A DNA stretch of 64,000 bases from Liolophura sinensis (GCF_032854445.1 NC_088302.1:50686046-50750045); one strand, 5' to 3'; shown: positions 1-14,730, numbered from the stretch's first letter. Numbers and translations: made by a program. Notes: generated from the sequence alone by a model not told the origin.

Positions 1-2754
1 ATTTATCGTAATACTGATGGCCACCCGTGTAATACCTATGGGCCAAAACATGTGCAACGCGTTGGAGTTTATTATGAGGTACTTTTTAAATAAGCGGCTT
101 CATAATCTTTGATGTCTATAAATAAATGTACATATATTTAAAGCTTTGGTTCGCTAAAGGGCTATGTTACAATTTAATAAGACCCGTTGTCTGGTAAGGC
201 TGTGATGGTATATAGGTGCAATTTGATGAGAAGCGAGACTAAAGCTTGGTGTTTAATGTACTCAAGCAAGCGATCTCCAGGGTCAAGTTCGACAACTCCT
301 GTCATCCAAACTCGGTGTAAGCCACGCTACCCGTGCCCCATGCCTTGATTGCATTCTCGCTCTTGCCTTATCTCGTCCCAGAGATCTGTTCTTTCTTTTT
401 TCTTTACATTTTTCGTTTCGAACTATTTTTTACTGTCAAAAAGGAAAACCCCCCAGTATAGCATAAATGTAAATTGAGTAGATCCGTGCTACACCAGACA
501 TTCGTCTGGTCACATACATGCCGTCAACCCATTTTCATCTGTATATAAACATATTTTTGACAGAATTACACCTGGAAAGACTTAGATTAAATATAACGAT
601 AAAATTCTGTTTTATCAAATGAAATGTCTGGAGGGAAAACTAAATTTTAATTGCACCATGAAGATCAGGAGTCAATTATTGTTTGTGATCCACGGTATCT
701 CACTTGACGTTTGCATTGCAGATCTAACGGCCATTTCAGTCATCGAGGACTTACAGAAACTAACTGTTAACTTTACGATCAAAGACACGTGTCTTAAGTT
801 ACAGCTTAACTGACATGACTGTGACCATGTACACGTGGCCGACATATATTTTACGGTGACGGCGATATATAGACATTAAATTATCATTTCACATGTACTG
901 AATAAAACATCATTTTTCTCAATGCAAAGCGCCGGAATTGGCTGTATTTTAAATCAGTGCTTATTGACACTGACGAAGGCTAAATTTGGCAAACACATGC
1001 ATGTACAGTAATTATACTGTCAGATATAGTACTTAGTTGCTGGACGCAGGATTTGATTGATAATACTTATTCGGTACATCGTGATGTTTGACTGTACTAA
1101 TTTCGGTGTGCTGTCCAAACACAAATCCCTCAGTCTGTTCTGTGTCGCTGATAGAGATCCATTAGAGTCCGTCAAATATTATTCACGTATTATTTAAATA
1201 CGCAGCATTTTGGAACCTTATAAACGCAATATACACTGTTCAAGCAAGTTCACAAAGAGTTATATAATTTAAAGAGATGATTTTGAAGGCTAATAAACAA
1301 GGTGTAAAATGCCCGGCAGAATTTGTTTTGGCACTTCAAAGCTACCGTGTTTACTCGACAGATTGGTTATGTCTGTTCGATTGTTCAGTCTCTTCTGTCG
1401 CTGGTAAGTGAGAGTTAGCTAAGGCTGTACTGTATATCCTTAAGTGTATAGATACGATCACACTAAATGTAAAACTAAAACAACTCAAATTTACACAGGT
1501 TAAACGTGTGAAAAAGATTTCTGCATGTTGAGAGGGTTTCTATCTCGACAATTTCATGCACCATCAGCAGCTTATTCAGGCACCGGGTGACAAATCACCG
1601 GGGTTGTCGAGATGGGAGGGAGATAAGTGGCTAGGGCTTTTCACGACTCAATCCGCGGGATCGACCACTCTATTGTGGCTGTCATACGGAGTTTCAGGGC
1701 TCATCCAAGCCACAGCTTCATTTTACACTTTCCATTTGACTTGTGGTGTTCCGTAAGCGATTAATGGATAAATCAACTTTTCATATGTACACAGGGCAAC
1801 AAAAATGCGTCAATGAAATCGCCCTTTTGTTTGAAGAGGGAAACAAAAGAGCGCCTAAGTGAACAGACGAGTTAAATAGTGAGACTCCGTCAACGAATGT
1901 TACGTGTGAGCTATAATAGCGGGCAGCAGAAAGTCCACTCTACCTGTCCGCATCTGACTTACGTCTGCCATGTGTTATTACTGCATACACACCTCAGTCG
2001 ATAAACAAAGGAAATCTAAATTACTCTTGTCAGTGACAAATCAATGTTTATGTTTTTTTGATGGCTAGAACAATCTCCGCTCAGACAACACTTCGTACCG
2101 AACATTTCACACCTGGAGCTATGGGTTCGTTTAAAATCTCAGATCATGGAAATGACTTAAACGATTAAACAATTTTTAGATACAGTTTTGAGTAATTAAC
2201 AACCGCGAGTTATTCTATAGATACGGTATGGTAAAACATTTAGTGTTCACCTGTATACATTTCAATACCTGACACTCTGTTTGAGAATTCTTAGGTAACC
2301 TAGCCTGATAAAGATTCAAATAAAGATCTAGAAAAAAGAAAATTACCTTGATTTTTACCTATAAGTAAAAAAATGTGCTAAAACCGACGAGTATGATGAA
2401 TTTTCAGGATTTATGTCATCTCAGCCACAATAAATCCATATCTTGGTGATGACACATTTTCATAGTTACATTAAGTCCTCAATCTTAAATCCACGAGCAC
2501 ACAGTTGGGAGATGAGGCATTGCATATTTATTATATCAGTCAATAATTATAATGAATCTTTATTAAAGGAGGAGACAAAGTGAAAATACCTCCCATCGTT
2601 TAATCGGTTATATATAGGTCTACAGACATGATGAATGCTGCTAGCCAATGCATTTCTTATCCAGTTTTTATCAAACTTTCAATGACCACCTTGCAGCAAA
2701 GTTTTTACCGAATTTTTTTACTTTTCATTATTTATTTTCCATTCAGTCGTTGGC
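1..2754. other. AT-rich single-copy sequence without a gene
   Basis: Both strands carry many stops, and the open frames are at most about 66 codons and match no family I know. I see no tandem array, retroposon or long inverted repeat here. It reads as ordinary intergenic or intronic animal DNA. Confidence 0.6.
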
Positions 2755-3200
2755 ATCTCTTTATTTAGGCTCCTGACAACAGCGCATCTGTAAAAAGCAG
2801 TGACAGCAGAGTTTCGTTTCAGTCCGAAAGCCGGCTGTCACAATTAAAGGTGATTTGTCCGAGGTGTTAGCGAACTGCGGTGGTGTCGGTGGGGAGTTGA
2901 AAGCGGTGATTCGGAAAGAACTGAGGCCGGAGACGCGCGGAAAAGGCGGGAGATATCCGGCCAAAGGAAAATGGACCTGCTTTTCTATCGTCGAATTGCG
3001 TGTCACGTTGGAATAAGCCACACTTGTTCCATAGTTTTAGCTGGTTCATGTGACGCCTAACTCTGTGGGTTGTTTCAAATGCCACTAGACTAATGACTGC
3101 CACAATACAAAAATGAGCAATAAACGCTATGATTGGATCATTGCTAATGCAACAGGGGTCGCCAGATTTCAAGCTTTTTGACCGTATTACTCAAGTTGAT
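2755..3200. other. GC-richer single-copy block (candidate conserved non-coding element or exon)
   Basis: This roughly 450-bp island is visibly richer in G, C and CpG than its flanks and holds open frames of 86 and 101 codons on the minus strand. Neither predicted peptide has a recognisable domain, and they overlap in different frames, which is what unspecific GC enrichment produces. It could be a regulatory element or contain a small exon. The sequence alone does not decide. Confidence 0.3.
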
Positions 3201-4505
3201 CATAATCCATTTCCTTCAGTCAGAAAAATGGGAAGAGCGTCGCCACGTTTAAAATAACGAGACGAGTAATGGCATAATATTAAAATTGACAATTAGCAAA
3301 AATGCCAGGCTCTATAGAGAGACACAAAATTTCATTGTTTCCTGGAGATTTATAGTTTTCTATTTTCCTGTAGAGTGTTAGTATCTAATGCGGCCAAGTG
3401 CAGATTATACAGGAGTTTGCTCACCAGTACTGTTCAGAATTTCAGTTTAAGAGATAAAAAAGCTATTTATCGCTGAAACAATATTGCTGTTATTACCCGT
3501 AGTTAATATGGCGTTGTTTATTACTTGTACCCCTCTGATATTTACTCTGGTTATGGATGAAGTGTATGGTATAAATGTAAAGCAAAGCAGCACAGAAGTT
3601 GTCAGGTATCGCCTGATGGAAATGAAAAATATATAGTTTACGTCAGCATCCCTTTGGTTTATAACAGTAAATGTGCTCAGGACAGCATAAAGTAACTAAA
3701 ATATAATAAAATTACTTTTAATGTATTAAAAAAAGTTTAAAGTCATACTTATATGTAAACGCCAGCGATTGGTCAATTAAAGATGTTGGTTTCTTTTTAT
3801 TGGGGGCCATTTTTTATACCTGGTGAAACGGGTCTTTGTGTAAAATGACACATTACCATACCTGTATGATATAACGATGTAATAAAGTATACAGTGGCCA
3901 TAAGCCATTAATCTCAGGTGTCCTAAATAGTATGTATATATATAACCGACAGATGGCCTAATTACAGACGCGGAGATATAGACTCATATACAAGATATAT
4001 AGGTGTGTATATATGGAAGGCCACTCTGGCCATTTTCAGAATTTCTATATTAGAAAAATCGGTTGCAGGATTCATGACAGACGGAATAACAGACAGAATG
4101 TTTAATACTCAACAACTTATACATTCCAGATTACATAAGTAATCTAGAGAAATCTATCTTATTGCAATATATCGTCTTCTTAGACTTACTGTGACGGGGC
4201 AAATAAACCAAGATGGATCCTCTGTATTAAATATACGCAGGATCTTGCCTACATGTAGAAAGTCATGCCATATATAAGACATAGATATGTAGAGCCCTGC
4301 ATATATATGAGCTAAATGACACGAATAAATGGGCTAGCAGATTACTTTAATGAAATTCCCAATAATATATTTATCCATACATGTAGTATGTCCAGTTACG
4401 ATCAAATTTATTGCTGTGCATGGCTGCATGGCATCAGACCTGCAAGAGTTTATGATGACTCCATCTGTACCAGAATAATACGCTGATCTTCTGTACACAG
4501 GTGTA
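3201..4505. other. AT-rich sequence without a gene
   Basis: The stretch has short stop-rich frames, scattered TATA-like words and no array or retroposon that I can see. Confidence 0.5.
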
Positions 4506-4526
4506 TTTTTTTTTTTTTTTTTTTTT
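4506..4526. repeat. Poly(T) tract, 21 bp
   Basis: An uninterrupted run of 21 T. It could be a plain mononucleotide microsatellite or the poly(A) tail of a minus-strand retroposed copy. The sequence to its right shows no family I recognise, so the first reading is preferred. Confidence 0.9.
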
Positions 4527-6759
4527 AGATTTTAAGTCATTTTGGTCTGTTTGAACAAGGACATATGAAAATATACTTTTACCCTAATATTTAGGAAATA
4601 AGGATATGGTCATAATATAGTTTACTACAGATAAGTGAATAAAATGAAAACATACTTAGATTCTATTCCGGATAACACATGTGTGCATCGATAAAAATCG
4701 TATTTCGTTTTAATATTTTGCTGATCTATTTTGGTTGATCAAACGTTTTGAACCAGTTTGTACTTTGTACCATAAACCCACGAATACTGACATATAACGC
4801 ACGGTATATAAAAAAAAATGCTTCAACATAACATAAAACATCAGACCTATATATATTCAAACCCTTTCCAGAAGCTTAGACTTAAGTGAGAATATATCTT
4901 GTTGTTGACATAGAAATTCATATCCTGTTGATTGATTTCAAATGAAGCAATTTTAATAGCATGTATGTTTGGTTTAAACTGCAAACATTTTGAACGAACA
5001 CTGACTTTTGTTTGAGCCAGTTTTAAGAATTTGTCTACAGCTATAGTGTCCTGTGAGGTAAAGTTTCATAAAACATCGTTCAAACATTTTTCTATTCAAA
5101 TAACAAGTATTTTGTAAAGGGCTGTATAATACAGATTATAATGTATTTGCACTGTAAAAATTTGGGTGTGTATATATTTTCATGCAAATGATGTCTCCTC
5201 CACATAATAAATATTATATACGCGTTATGAAACTCTTTTTTCAGTATGACGTTAGAAGTTATCAAGGTATCAGCTTTCTCAACGGTGACACCTTTATAGG
5301 GAACTCAGTGATTTCAGTCCCGCGTTTGTTGCTCTCAGCTGATTATATGCTCGTCTATATAAGAGTATACAGGTACCTGTAAATGATAACACGATTTGCA
5401 TTGCATTGTTTAATTTGTAAGGGTTAATGGTCTGGATGACAGGTAAATTTAATCAGTAAACCACCAAGTGCGTGCAGCATTACTAAAAATACAGGTTGTG
5501 GTTCATAAGAACCTCCTGTTGTTAAAAACTTAAATGGGCATGCTGTTTTTAATGTAGATAGCGGCGGATATCTCCACTGCGAAAGTTGTCTACTAAATTC
5601 TACTAAATCCCCAGATTTCTGCAAACACAGTCTAACTTTGCATGGAAGCTATTTATTTAGCAATGTACGTGAAGTGTTTATTGAAATTTTCTGATTCTGC
5701 ACCTACATCTTCTCTATGATTAAAAAAATACATACCAGAGAAGTGCTCTGTATCCTTCTACATAAAGCTTCTGAGGAGAATGCTTTCGCTTTCTCTAAAA
5801 ACCTAGACAGGCTTTACCCTTTAATACGTTTTTGTTTCTATTTGACTATTTTTCGAAAATAGGCCTATATACGATTGCAGAAATAGCGCGGCGTCAGACA
5901 AGCCGATTAAACCTTTTTAAAATGATTTTATCTCTTAGTCACAAGACAATAGTTGTGTTCTAATGGCGTAAGCTCCATTTGTTTACAGGCCTATATAACA
6001 TGTATAAGCTTGTAAAAAAAACATCATATTGTTGACGACAATGGGATTGTTTGTAAAGTTCACTGAACACAATACATCTATGTGTATGAAGAGAGCGCGC
6101 AGTGCAGGAATGTCATGACCTCTTTCGAACGCGCAGGTACAAAGGTTGCCATGGTAATAACACATCATGAATCTGGTCTGGTTGAAGAGCAGTGATCCGA
6201 AATTGTTCCTGTATCCATCTCCATAAGGAGAGATTATTTTTGCTTGACGTTGTAAACATATTGTTAACTGTTCTGATGACAATGCGTCAGTTGCGAAGCA
6301 ACATGAAATTGGAGGGAAGGTTCAAAACTTAGATTGCGATTTGTGTTAATGGAATGTTACGTAAACGACATTTAAAAAGTTATAGGCTATTATCCTTATT
6401 ATGTATATAGTTACATGCATATATAGACATTTTGAAAAAAAAGGAAATTAATCTTTGTTACAAGTATATGTTTTGTGGTTTTTGATTTGCTATCACTCAC
6501 CTCCTGGTCAAGCTGTGAAGTCAGTCTTGAGGACGGTAGACATGCCGCTGTTTGTTTACCCCGTACTGTTATATTCGCTCTTCATATGCCTAAAATCGAA
6601 GACCACACATAATAAGCACATCACTACGTTCCATCGGGCTCCATCTAGGACCATTGAATAGGAAACCATCTACATTCTTGCATCTCGAAATGTACAACAA
6701 CACAATAGGCAGCGTATTTAACAGTTTGTTAGGAAATCCCGTTGATTAGGAAAATCCTA
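4527..6759. other. AT-rich sequence without a gene
   Basis: The longest frame (99 codons, minus strand, 5983-6282) has no recognisable domain and no supporting splice or poly(A) context. No tandem array was seen. Confidence 0.5.
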
Positions 6760-7200
6760 TTCAAAGCCAATAGCGAAAATGTGCGACAAAACGGCCCGGC
6801 ATAAGCAGCCCTGTTGCCTTGGTAATCACGCGCTAAGTGTCCGTTCTCAGGCTAAGGCTGATTGTTAATTAGGCCTCGTTAAGAGAAGGACGGCAAAAAT
6901 CTACCATTCATTGACGAATTAGGCGTGAAGATGCTGGCCGTCAGTGGTTTTGGCGACAAACGATTTTTACAAGAGGGAAAGCATGCCGAGATGAGTCACG
7001 GCGGGTTGTTTTGATAATTCCCACCCATTAGCGACGATCACTGCCAAATTAGACAGTCTCAGGTTGATCAACTCCTACAAGTGATATGTAAACAAGCTCG
7101 AGCGATACGGCGACGTGATTTGAATGTCTTTTATTATTCACCGCCAGGGTTTTTATTAGCCACATTTGTTTACACGAATTCATTACTGTCCAGCTTTAAT
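6760..7200. promoter_or_regulatory. Candidate enhancer or conserved non-coding block with clustered factor sites
   Basis: A GC-richer island between AT-rich flanks. Visible words include a homeodomain-type TTAATTAGG (6865-6873), a perfect AP-1 heptamer TGAGTCA (6992-6998), a forkhead octamer TGTAAACA (7087-7094) and its exact reverse complement TGTTTACA (7167-7174). TTATTATT-type words lie near 7130. The clustering in about 310 bp and the lack of any coding frame suggest a regulatory element. Motif identities are established knowledge; enhancer function is inference. Chance occurrence of single short sites is easy, so the cluster is the only argument. Confidence 0.35.
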
Positions 7201-8383
7201 TACCCACTGTAATAATAACTAACAGGGTGGTTCATTGATACGTAGTATTACAGGCAGTGTGGGTTCTTCTTGCATGTTCAGGCCCGCGTCTGGTCTGAGA
7301 GACTTCGTGTGAAGAGGCTATAGATATACAGCCTGTTACATCAGAACAGTCAGTCGACCCTAGCTGTCTAGACTCTTCTTACGTATATAGTCTACTAAGA
7401 CCTCAGCACAAGGCTAGATCATCTTACTAGACATGACATGCTTAACATTCACATCGGCCTTTTCGGTACCTTCTGGGTTTTGTGCTAACATCATAGACTC
7501 CCCACAGTGCAAATATCAGGCTCATTCAATAGAAAGGGGGTTTGAAGTCTGTACGATTTACCATGAATGCAGCCTTTGTGAACTGGGTCGGGCTATAGAT
7601 GACGTGACCCCCGTCTGCATACCCTTGCCATATGTTTGGAAGATGGCGATCCGGGTCAGCAGAAGAAGCTCTCGTGGTAAGGATTTACAAACTTACAGGA
7701 TGTCTGCTCTACAACATGATGTGAATACAGACGCAGCCATCTCCTCCCCCAACAGCGGACCCCCAAGTTAACACTTCCCAGCAGTGCCACTAAAACAGAC
7801 CCAGGGCATCTCCAGGGTCACGTTAAACTATTGCCAGTTTGTTTTTCCCTCAGTTCAACTTGTTTGCCAAGTTCAGGTGGCGTACCTTCACAAATATGAC
7901 CTTTGCTGGTTAGGTTATGGTTTACTTTCTTCCCTGCTGCTTTGTTAGTTGTTTCTTTGGAAGCATGTTGTATAAATGATGCTAAATATGTCGAAACCTT
8001 TCAACCTGTTGATCTCATCAGGTACAAATTAAATCGTTAACTGATGAAATAGGGTGTAGATTAAATCCGGTTATCAAAAAGCCTTTTAAAATGTCGCCAC
8101 ACATAATCAATTAGTAACAAACAATGAAACCTAGAAATTATCCAAAATACAAAAAACAATGAAAAAAATCAACAACTAACAATCTTGTTTGTTTTTTCCG
8201 CTCACATTCTTTTAAATGCCGCAGAAAGATGTCTGTTACTTATTAAATAGCCTTGTGTTGTGAAATAGCTTTACATTTCAGTAATCAACAAATTCGTGAC
8301 TTCTTTTCATTGCACACAAGATAAATTTTCAGACCGATTATCTGAATTTGTTAACGGAATAGCATGCACGGCATAGTGTTACC
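7201..8383. other. Single-copy sequence, one unrecognised 112-codon frame
   Basis: A plus-strand frame at 7433-7771 encodes a Cys- and Ser-containing peptide with no recognisable domain. A GTAAGG donor-like word lies at about 7676 inside it, so a spliced exon cannot be excluded, but no matching acceptor stands out. The remainder is AT-rich with A-runs near 8150. Confidence 0.3.
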
Positions 8384-8690
8384 TCAGTACGTGTCTAAAG
8401 GTATATATACATGCGAATAGTGTCTGTGCACGTTTGCTGTATTGGAAGCAGGAAGCAATGCAGATGTGCTTGGGTGTTTGGTGTAGGAGAAGATAGCGGA
8501 TTCAGGAGGAGTGGGGTAAGAGGAAGGAGAACTAACGGTTGTTATTCCCCTTGCTCCATTCGCTGAGGCCGTTACTGCATCTGGGTCGGCATCATGGTGA
8601 GCTGTAGACGTGATCCTCACCCGCTCTCTCGGTCGCAATCCACGGTGTAACCGAGATTTCGCTAACAATCGCTACAGAATGCCTGTCATC
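8384..8690. other. GC-richer block with a low-complexity Ser/Pro/Thr frame on the minus strand
   Basis: The minus-strand frame (8384-8668, 94 codons) is rich in Ser, Thr, Pro and Ala with no motif I recognise. The plus strand here is purine-rich (GGAGGAG and AGAGGAAGGAG words), and this alone would create a Ser/Pro-rich antisense frame. I do not call a gene. Confidence 0.3.
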
Positions 8691-11600
8691 TAGTTAATCC
8701 ATTTAAACAGGCTTAATTCACCTATCAACCAATCTCTCCGCCAACAAGCGCCTGTTTACACTCAGTTAAATAGATACATTGCGTGTGCCGGAAAAAAATA
8801 GTTCGACATTCGTAACCTTTGTGCTGAACCTCCTGTCTGAATCTCTCAAGTGTTCATTACCGTATATTGTAGCATATGCTACAATCCAAAGGGCGAATGG
8901 AATAAACACAAACAAAAGCAACCAAAAAATGTGCTTTCATTGTAAATGTATGGTACTAAAGAAAATGAGCTAGCACACTTGTACGATAGTAATCACTGCT
9001 TATCCTTAAATATGGTGTTCAGTGAAGTGCCATATTTTACTTTTCGCATATTTGAATAAATTGGTATAAAATGTTCCTATTACATTTTTTCTGAAACGAT
9101 AAACTTCTTACGTCGTGTAGGATTATCAGTGGCGGCTAACGCAATGCAAAATGCAATGAAAGCTCAATTTTCTTGAAGTACTGGCGAGATGGGCTCATCG
9201 GCTAGGCTAATTAATTCACGCTTAAGATGTTTGAACCCTCGTGTACAATTTGTAAAAACTGTTTGCTTTTTTGGAGATTCCCCATTCTTTTTAATTCGGC
9301 ATGCGCAGGTAAGCGGATAGTGATACAATATGTGAACTGGTCAAGTGTGATGGATGACAAGCAGGATGGATTATTCCTTCCACTGGCCTGTAAGATATAT
9401 CTAGCTGTTATACACGGTCAGATAATAATAATGAAATATCGGCCATGGCTATCTATATCACCAATTGTCTGGGAGCTAAGAATATGGACAGGTCCCTGGC
9501 TGGCATTTTCACACTTGCTGCTTCTTTTGTCACGGATTATTAGCATGATACATAGCTAGATTAACGGTTGGAGAAACAACTGTCGAAAGAAACAGAACGC
9601 AGAAATACACGACTCCTTTAGTAAGATTTCGTGCCAGTAGCCCTTTTAAATTAGTTCAAAGGAAATACCATCATAAAGCATCCGTATGAAACGCGAACAG
9701 CTTTTTTTGACCAAAGGCCGTGCATTGAAGTAATGCTTAACGATACCCGATTCCAATAAGCCCCTCTGGGGTTTCCTTAAGTCGCTTGCCGTCATGTGTT
9801 GGTGGCAGGCAAGCGCTCCCTGCGGTCCACAAGTATCAAACACAGTAACATTTACCGCATCTCTAATTAACCCAACCTACAGATAGAGCTTTGCCAATAG
9901 TTCACTATCTCACTTTCCTAATTGATGACCTGTGCTGATCCCTTACTTCCTATCAGGTCCGCGAAAACCTTCGCTTCGCTTTGTAGAAGAGCGCGGTGTT
10001 TGTGTGTATCCACCTCGAGCAGCCCTTCAAACCAAGGCACCATTTAATTGAGCCTAGATCAAAGAACCCATAACAGATACCCTCATTATTTCTTTGGCTC
10101 ATGTCGTTTTATAAGATTGTCTTTTGTCCTATTGTGATTGTCATGTGGCCACTGACGTAAAACCTTTTTGCAACATTCATGTTTCTTGCTCATTTGAAAA
10201 AAGCCCGATCGCGTGAGTAACCAAATGTGATTCCACACAGGACACGTCATATCCAGGAAGAACTCATGTTTATGCTGAAGTAACCAGTACATCACACAAC
10301 ACTGTCTATAAACAATTCAACTGATGAGCTACCCGTTGAACGAACATCTATACTCAAGCTATTTTATAACTTAATATAAGTGCTTTAATCTTTCGTATAA
10401 ATTTTGTATCAAATCTCTGAAGAAAACGTTGGACGTTGATACTGCTTCCTCTCTGAATCTTGTGTATATATCAAGCAAATTGTTATAAGTACTTTAGCAC
10501 AAAAGGACATTTTATCCCATGAAATGCTTATGTAAATGTTGATGTTTCAAAATCAGAATATATTTTGCGGTATTCGATTACAAGTGTATTTACAATCATT
10601 TTCAATATTTCCTCATTGACAACGCCAAACGTGTGATTTCTAAATGTCTAAATAACTAGGTAAAGTCATTCTATATAGTTATAGAATTTATAAATATTCA
10701 GTTTTACATTAAATTTGTTGATATTTAAGTCGCCCTAAATCTTCTTTCCTCTTGTGCATTAAAACACTGCACACTGAAAATGACATTATCGATTGTGAAT
10801 AACAACCGATACATGTGAAAGTTTTAACGAATCTCCGATAGCGTGTTAAATCTCATGTACGATATGGACCTCTGAATATCTTCAAGTATTTTGATTATCT
10901 TAGTTGGCTGACCATATAAATTTGCTTGAACATAACAGTAAAAAGCTTTATTTCCTTCTACTTTCGCCCCTTCACATTAATGGATCTTTTGTTATTCTGT
11001 TGATAGACTTCTTTGAGTTGAGTTGTCCAGATTTTTCCATAATCAAAAGGACGCCCATGCATTATAAATACTCAAATGTCATTTCTTCTGAGCTGACATA
11101 ACTTTTCCTAATAAAGAAAACATCACTTTTGAAGAATTTCCTCAAATTACAGTGGGTGGAGTCTACTCGACATGAGGTCGGAGTCTGATTGCTTTTTCTA
11201 ATTTGGGAGAAACATTCAATTTATTTCACAATGATAGTTACGCAATCCGATTTGGTTATAAATGATACCCGTCATGGGCAGGTCAAAGAATATGGTACAA
11301 ACAAGGCAAGCTTGTCGTAATAGAGTTTACGGTTTGGGATGGATAGAAAGAGACCTTTAACCCGCGGGAATGTGAAGCCCCACCCCCGGGCTCATTAAGG
11401 CCTCTTATGGAATGTCCTAATGAAGAATGGAACGATAAAACAAAGCGATTCATCCGCTGATTCCACAAATAAGAGGACTTATCAAGGTGGATAGAAATCA
11501 TAACACCATTATCATATAACGTAACAGGAATACCTCATCATGCGTTTTATGGCAAGTACCTAACCTCTTGAACACATAAACCGTATTAAATCATTTGAAC

Positions 11601-14600
11601 CGAGCCTAAAAATTAGCACAAAGTAATTCAATCTGTAACATATATAAAAATAAATCTAGTATTTGTTATTGGCAGACGCGGCTTTTCTGATGGTCTTCCA
11701 AAACAAGGACTAATTTCATAGAAAATACTTCCTTTTAAAGTTTTCATTCACGTATTAAACATTTTGGTGTGCGTTATTGACAACAGCATATTTGGTCGTT
11801 CGCAGAAACGAGAAGAAAGTACTATGTCCTGTTCAAAACACTTGCTTAGACAGGTTTTACTTTGAGCATATGCCTCATTAAACGACTAAAACATATTGTA
11901 CATAGTGCTACAAAACAATCCAATTAAGCTTTCGTAAAGAATTTGCTCTCTCTGAAATGGCAGCTAAGATTCAGTAGGAAACTCAAAGGTAAACCTACAT
12001 AGTAACGTCAAGTACATACCGCTATATCAGTTTTTCAAGTATATTTCCAATTTTTTTGCCAAATAAACTTCATTGATATTAAGTCAAGAACACGTTTGAA
12101 TGTGCTAGACTGCAATTAGACTGCTTTATATCAAACCACATACACGTGTCTGTGGTGCTATCACTTGCAAGTAGGGCGAGTGTATATTGTTCATGGTGAA
12201 GTTCAGCCATAGTTTATTCACTGCTTCTGTACACTCGCTGTGCGCATGCACTACTGATATGGGCGCTACTCGTGTAGGGGTGTAATTCCTTATCAAGGCG
12301 GGGCGACAACTAATTACTGGCACTTTCTTCACGCTTCATTACCCCAACGACTCAGCCTCCTTTTCCGATCTCTGCGCTGTGCACAACGTCCCCTGGAGAT
12401 CGGAAGTAGCGAACGCGTTCCTGGTCGCGACGCAGCCCTCTTGGTTACCCTCGCGGACAGCACTCATACCCACTCGCGTTTCCCTTTTGCCTTGTGGGGA
12501 CTTCGGGGTATTGTTTATCATTTTATACATCAGTTTTCACGTAGTCATACACATTACTATTGTTCCGCGACAGGTTGGCATGAATGGCCATATTATGAGA
12601 TATACTAAACCTCAAACAAAATGACGAGCGATTCCTTTGATAGTATTTAACAGAAAACCAATATACTCAAAATACTTTGATCACGTAAAATGATTTCTGA
12701 ACATTTAAAGTGAACAATTGCAAGACAAAAAACCTAATTATTTATGAGTGCAAAACTATATTGTTTAGTGTAATTAACATAATATGCAGGCGTCAGATAC
12801 TACCTGAAAAAAAAACACTCTAATGAAAACAACTGTTTTTCCAAAACAAATTGAAAAAACTGCCTGCAGTCCGATGAATATTTAATCTCTGCCTTGTAAT
12901 GCTTACGAAGTGTCACCTCCTGGGGTTGAATGTGAAAGCTTTGCTTATGGAATACAAGAATTCTAACTCGCACAGTCTGCTTAAACGGGTTAATTTTTAG
13001 CTTGGTTTCTTTATCATCATATCGTATCCTATTTTTAAACAATTTTCTTTAATATGCATTTCAGTATTAAATTTCACTACTGCTGGATGGTGGTACGAAC
13101 TTTCGCATTCCATGAGCCACGTGAGTTAAATAAAGACCAGGTTCACCACATATGTACCTTGTTCCTAGAATGGAAGCCAAGAAGATATTTTAGGATATGA
13201 TGCATACAGTTCTGTTTATCAGCTACTGATATATCTACACTGAACATGAATTATTAGTATAGAAATTCACTAACAGGACATAGAAATCGTGAACTTACGC
13301 ATTCAGTCACATGCTCCCTTCTTTGCGAAATGTTACATTGTTTCACGATAACTTGGCTAAGCGTAAACCTGAAAGATCGTTATCTTCATTTGCTGGGCTA
13401 ATCTGCTTTATGTTTATGGGCGTGTTCTTTGTTTTTTTTGCAAAGGCGTTAGGAGATTAAAGAGCATACAGGGAGATATAAAGGCCGTTAAACACTTAAC
13501 TCTCATTCTGAAGACAAAGAAATAGCTCTGGACAAAAAATGTCATCCAATGTGTAATAAACTGAACGAGCGCGCAGAGGAAATTCACTAGACCGCTTTAA
13601 TGCTTCTGTTGTTGAATTATAATGATATTTTCAGAAAAAAATATAGTTTCAAGATTCTTTTTGTTCCTGACTCGTATATACAGACATACGCATTCTCACA
13701 TGGACATGTTCTCTATGTGCGCCGTATGTAAATTAATGTATTTAGATAGTTAAGATGTGGTAATTGCACGATTCAACAGCGATATGCTATAAACCCAAAG
13801 CAAAATGTAGGGTGTATGCAAATGTATGATGTTGTATTTATGCCAGATACAAAAAAAATTCGAGGATTACTTGCAGTGATATGCATGTGACGCTGATATG
13901 TTACCTGTCTAATTGGTACTAACAGCGGAGAGCGTTTGACCCTCACCTGTATGGACATGGCTGTAAGTAGAATTTAGCTCTTCTTTGTTATGAGTAAATA
14001 ACTCATCATTGATATTTGCAATGTATTTACATAATTTTTAGATGCAAAACGAGGTAATCTAATGTTGAACAATCCTTTCAGTTTCACATCACAAAGGGTT
14101 ATAAAACTGAATCTTACTCTTTTGGGAGTGTGCATGCGCCTTAAATGTGTTTCTTTACAAAAGAGTGTGTATTGTATTGCATCTACAAAAAAGTCCGCGA
14201 GTGTAGAAATATACCATTTGGATACGTACCATTTAGTGACATATGCAAATCATTTTGGTTGTAGCTGCAAGCCATGTTGTTTTACATATATGTACCATTT
14301 CGTGGTACATAATTTTGGTGGAATACCATGCGTTGTTTACCGTTTGGTTAAACGCCATTTGCTTTTTGGTCATTAAGTTGTTTGACTTACAAGTATGTCC
14401 TTTGGTTTTATGTCAGTTGTCTGTATTCAATGGCCGTATGAGGCACCATGCTTTAACAATTATCTGCCTGTTTGATATAGCCTGCCATTGCGGAACAGCA
14501 AAAAGTTTCACTAGTATCAAGTTTTAAGAGTGATATACAATCTCTGTGAGTGTTAAACTCGACATCCGAACACAAGCCACTCTAGGTCGTGGTGGCTTTT

Positions 14601-14730
14601 TTGCTACAACTTTTCTACCCAGATCATTCTGAAAATACAGCCTCCGTTAATGGGCATGAACTGGAATGAATCAGTCACACGCTGCATGCCGATATGTCTA
14701 TTGTCACCTTGTCACTCTTGTTACTTACCC
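8691..14730. other. Long AT-rich low-copy stretch without a recognisable gene
   Basis: Six kilobases with only short frames (up to 110 codons near 9227-9559 and 104 codons at 14062-14376), none of known type. A slightly GC-richer patch at 12300-12500 has overlapping open frames on both strands, again without recognisable product. No tandem array was seen. A small hairpin at 14289-14311 is listed separately. Confidence 0.5.
14289..14311. other. Small perfect hairpin, 9-bp arms
   Basis: TATGTACCA (14289-14297) and its exact reverse complement TGGTACATA (14303-14311) are separated by the 5-nt loop TTTCG. It may be a chance palindrome in AT-rich DNA. Confidence 0.6.
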
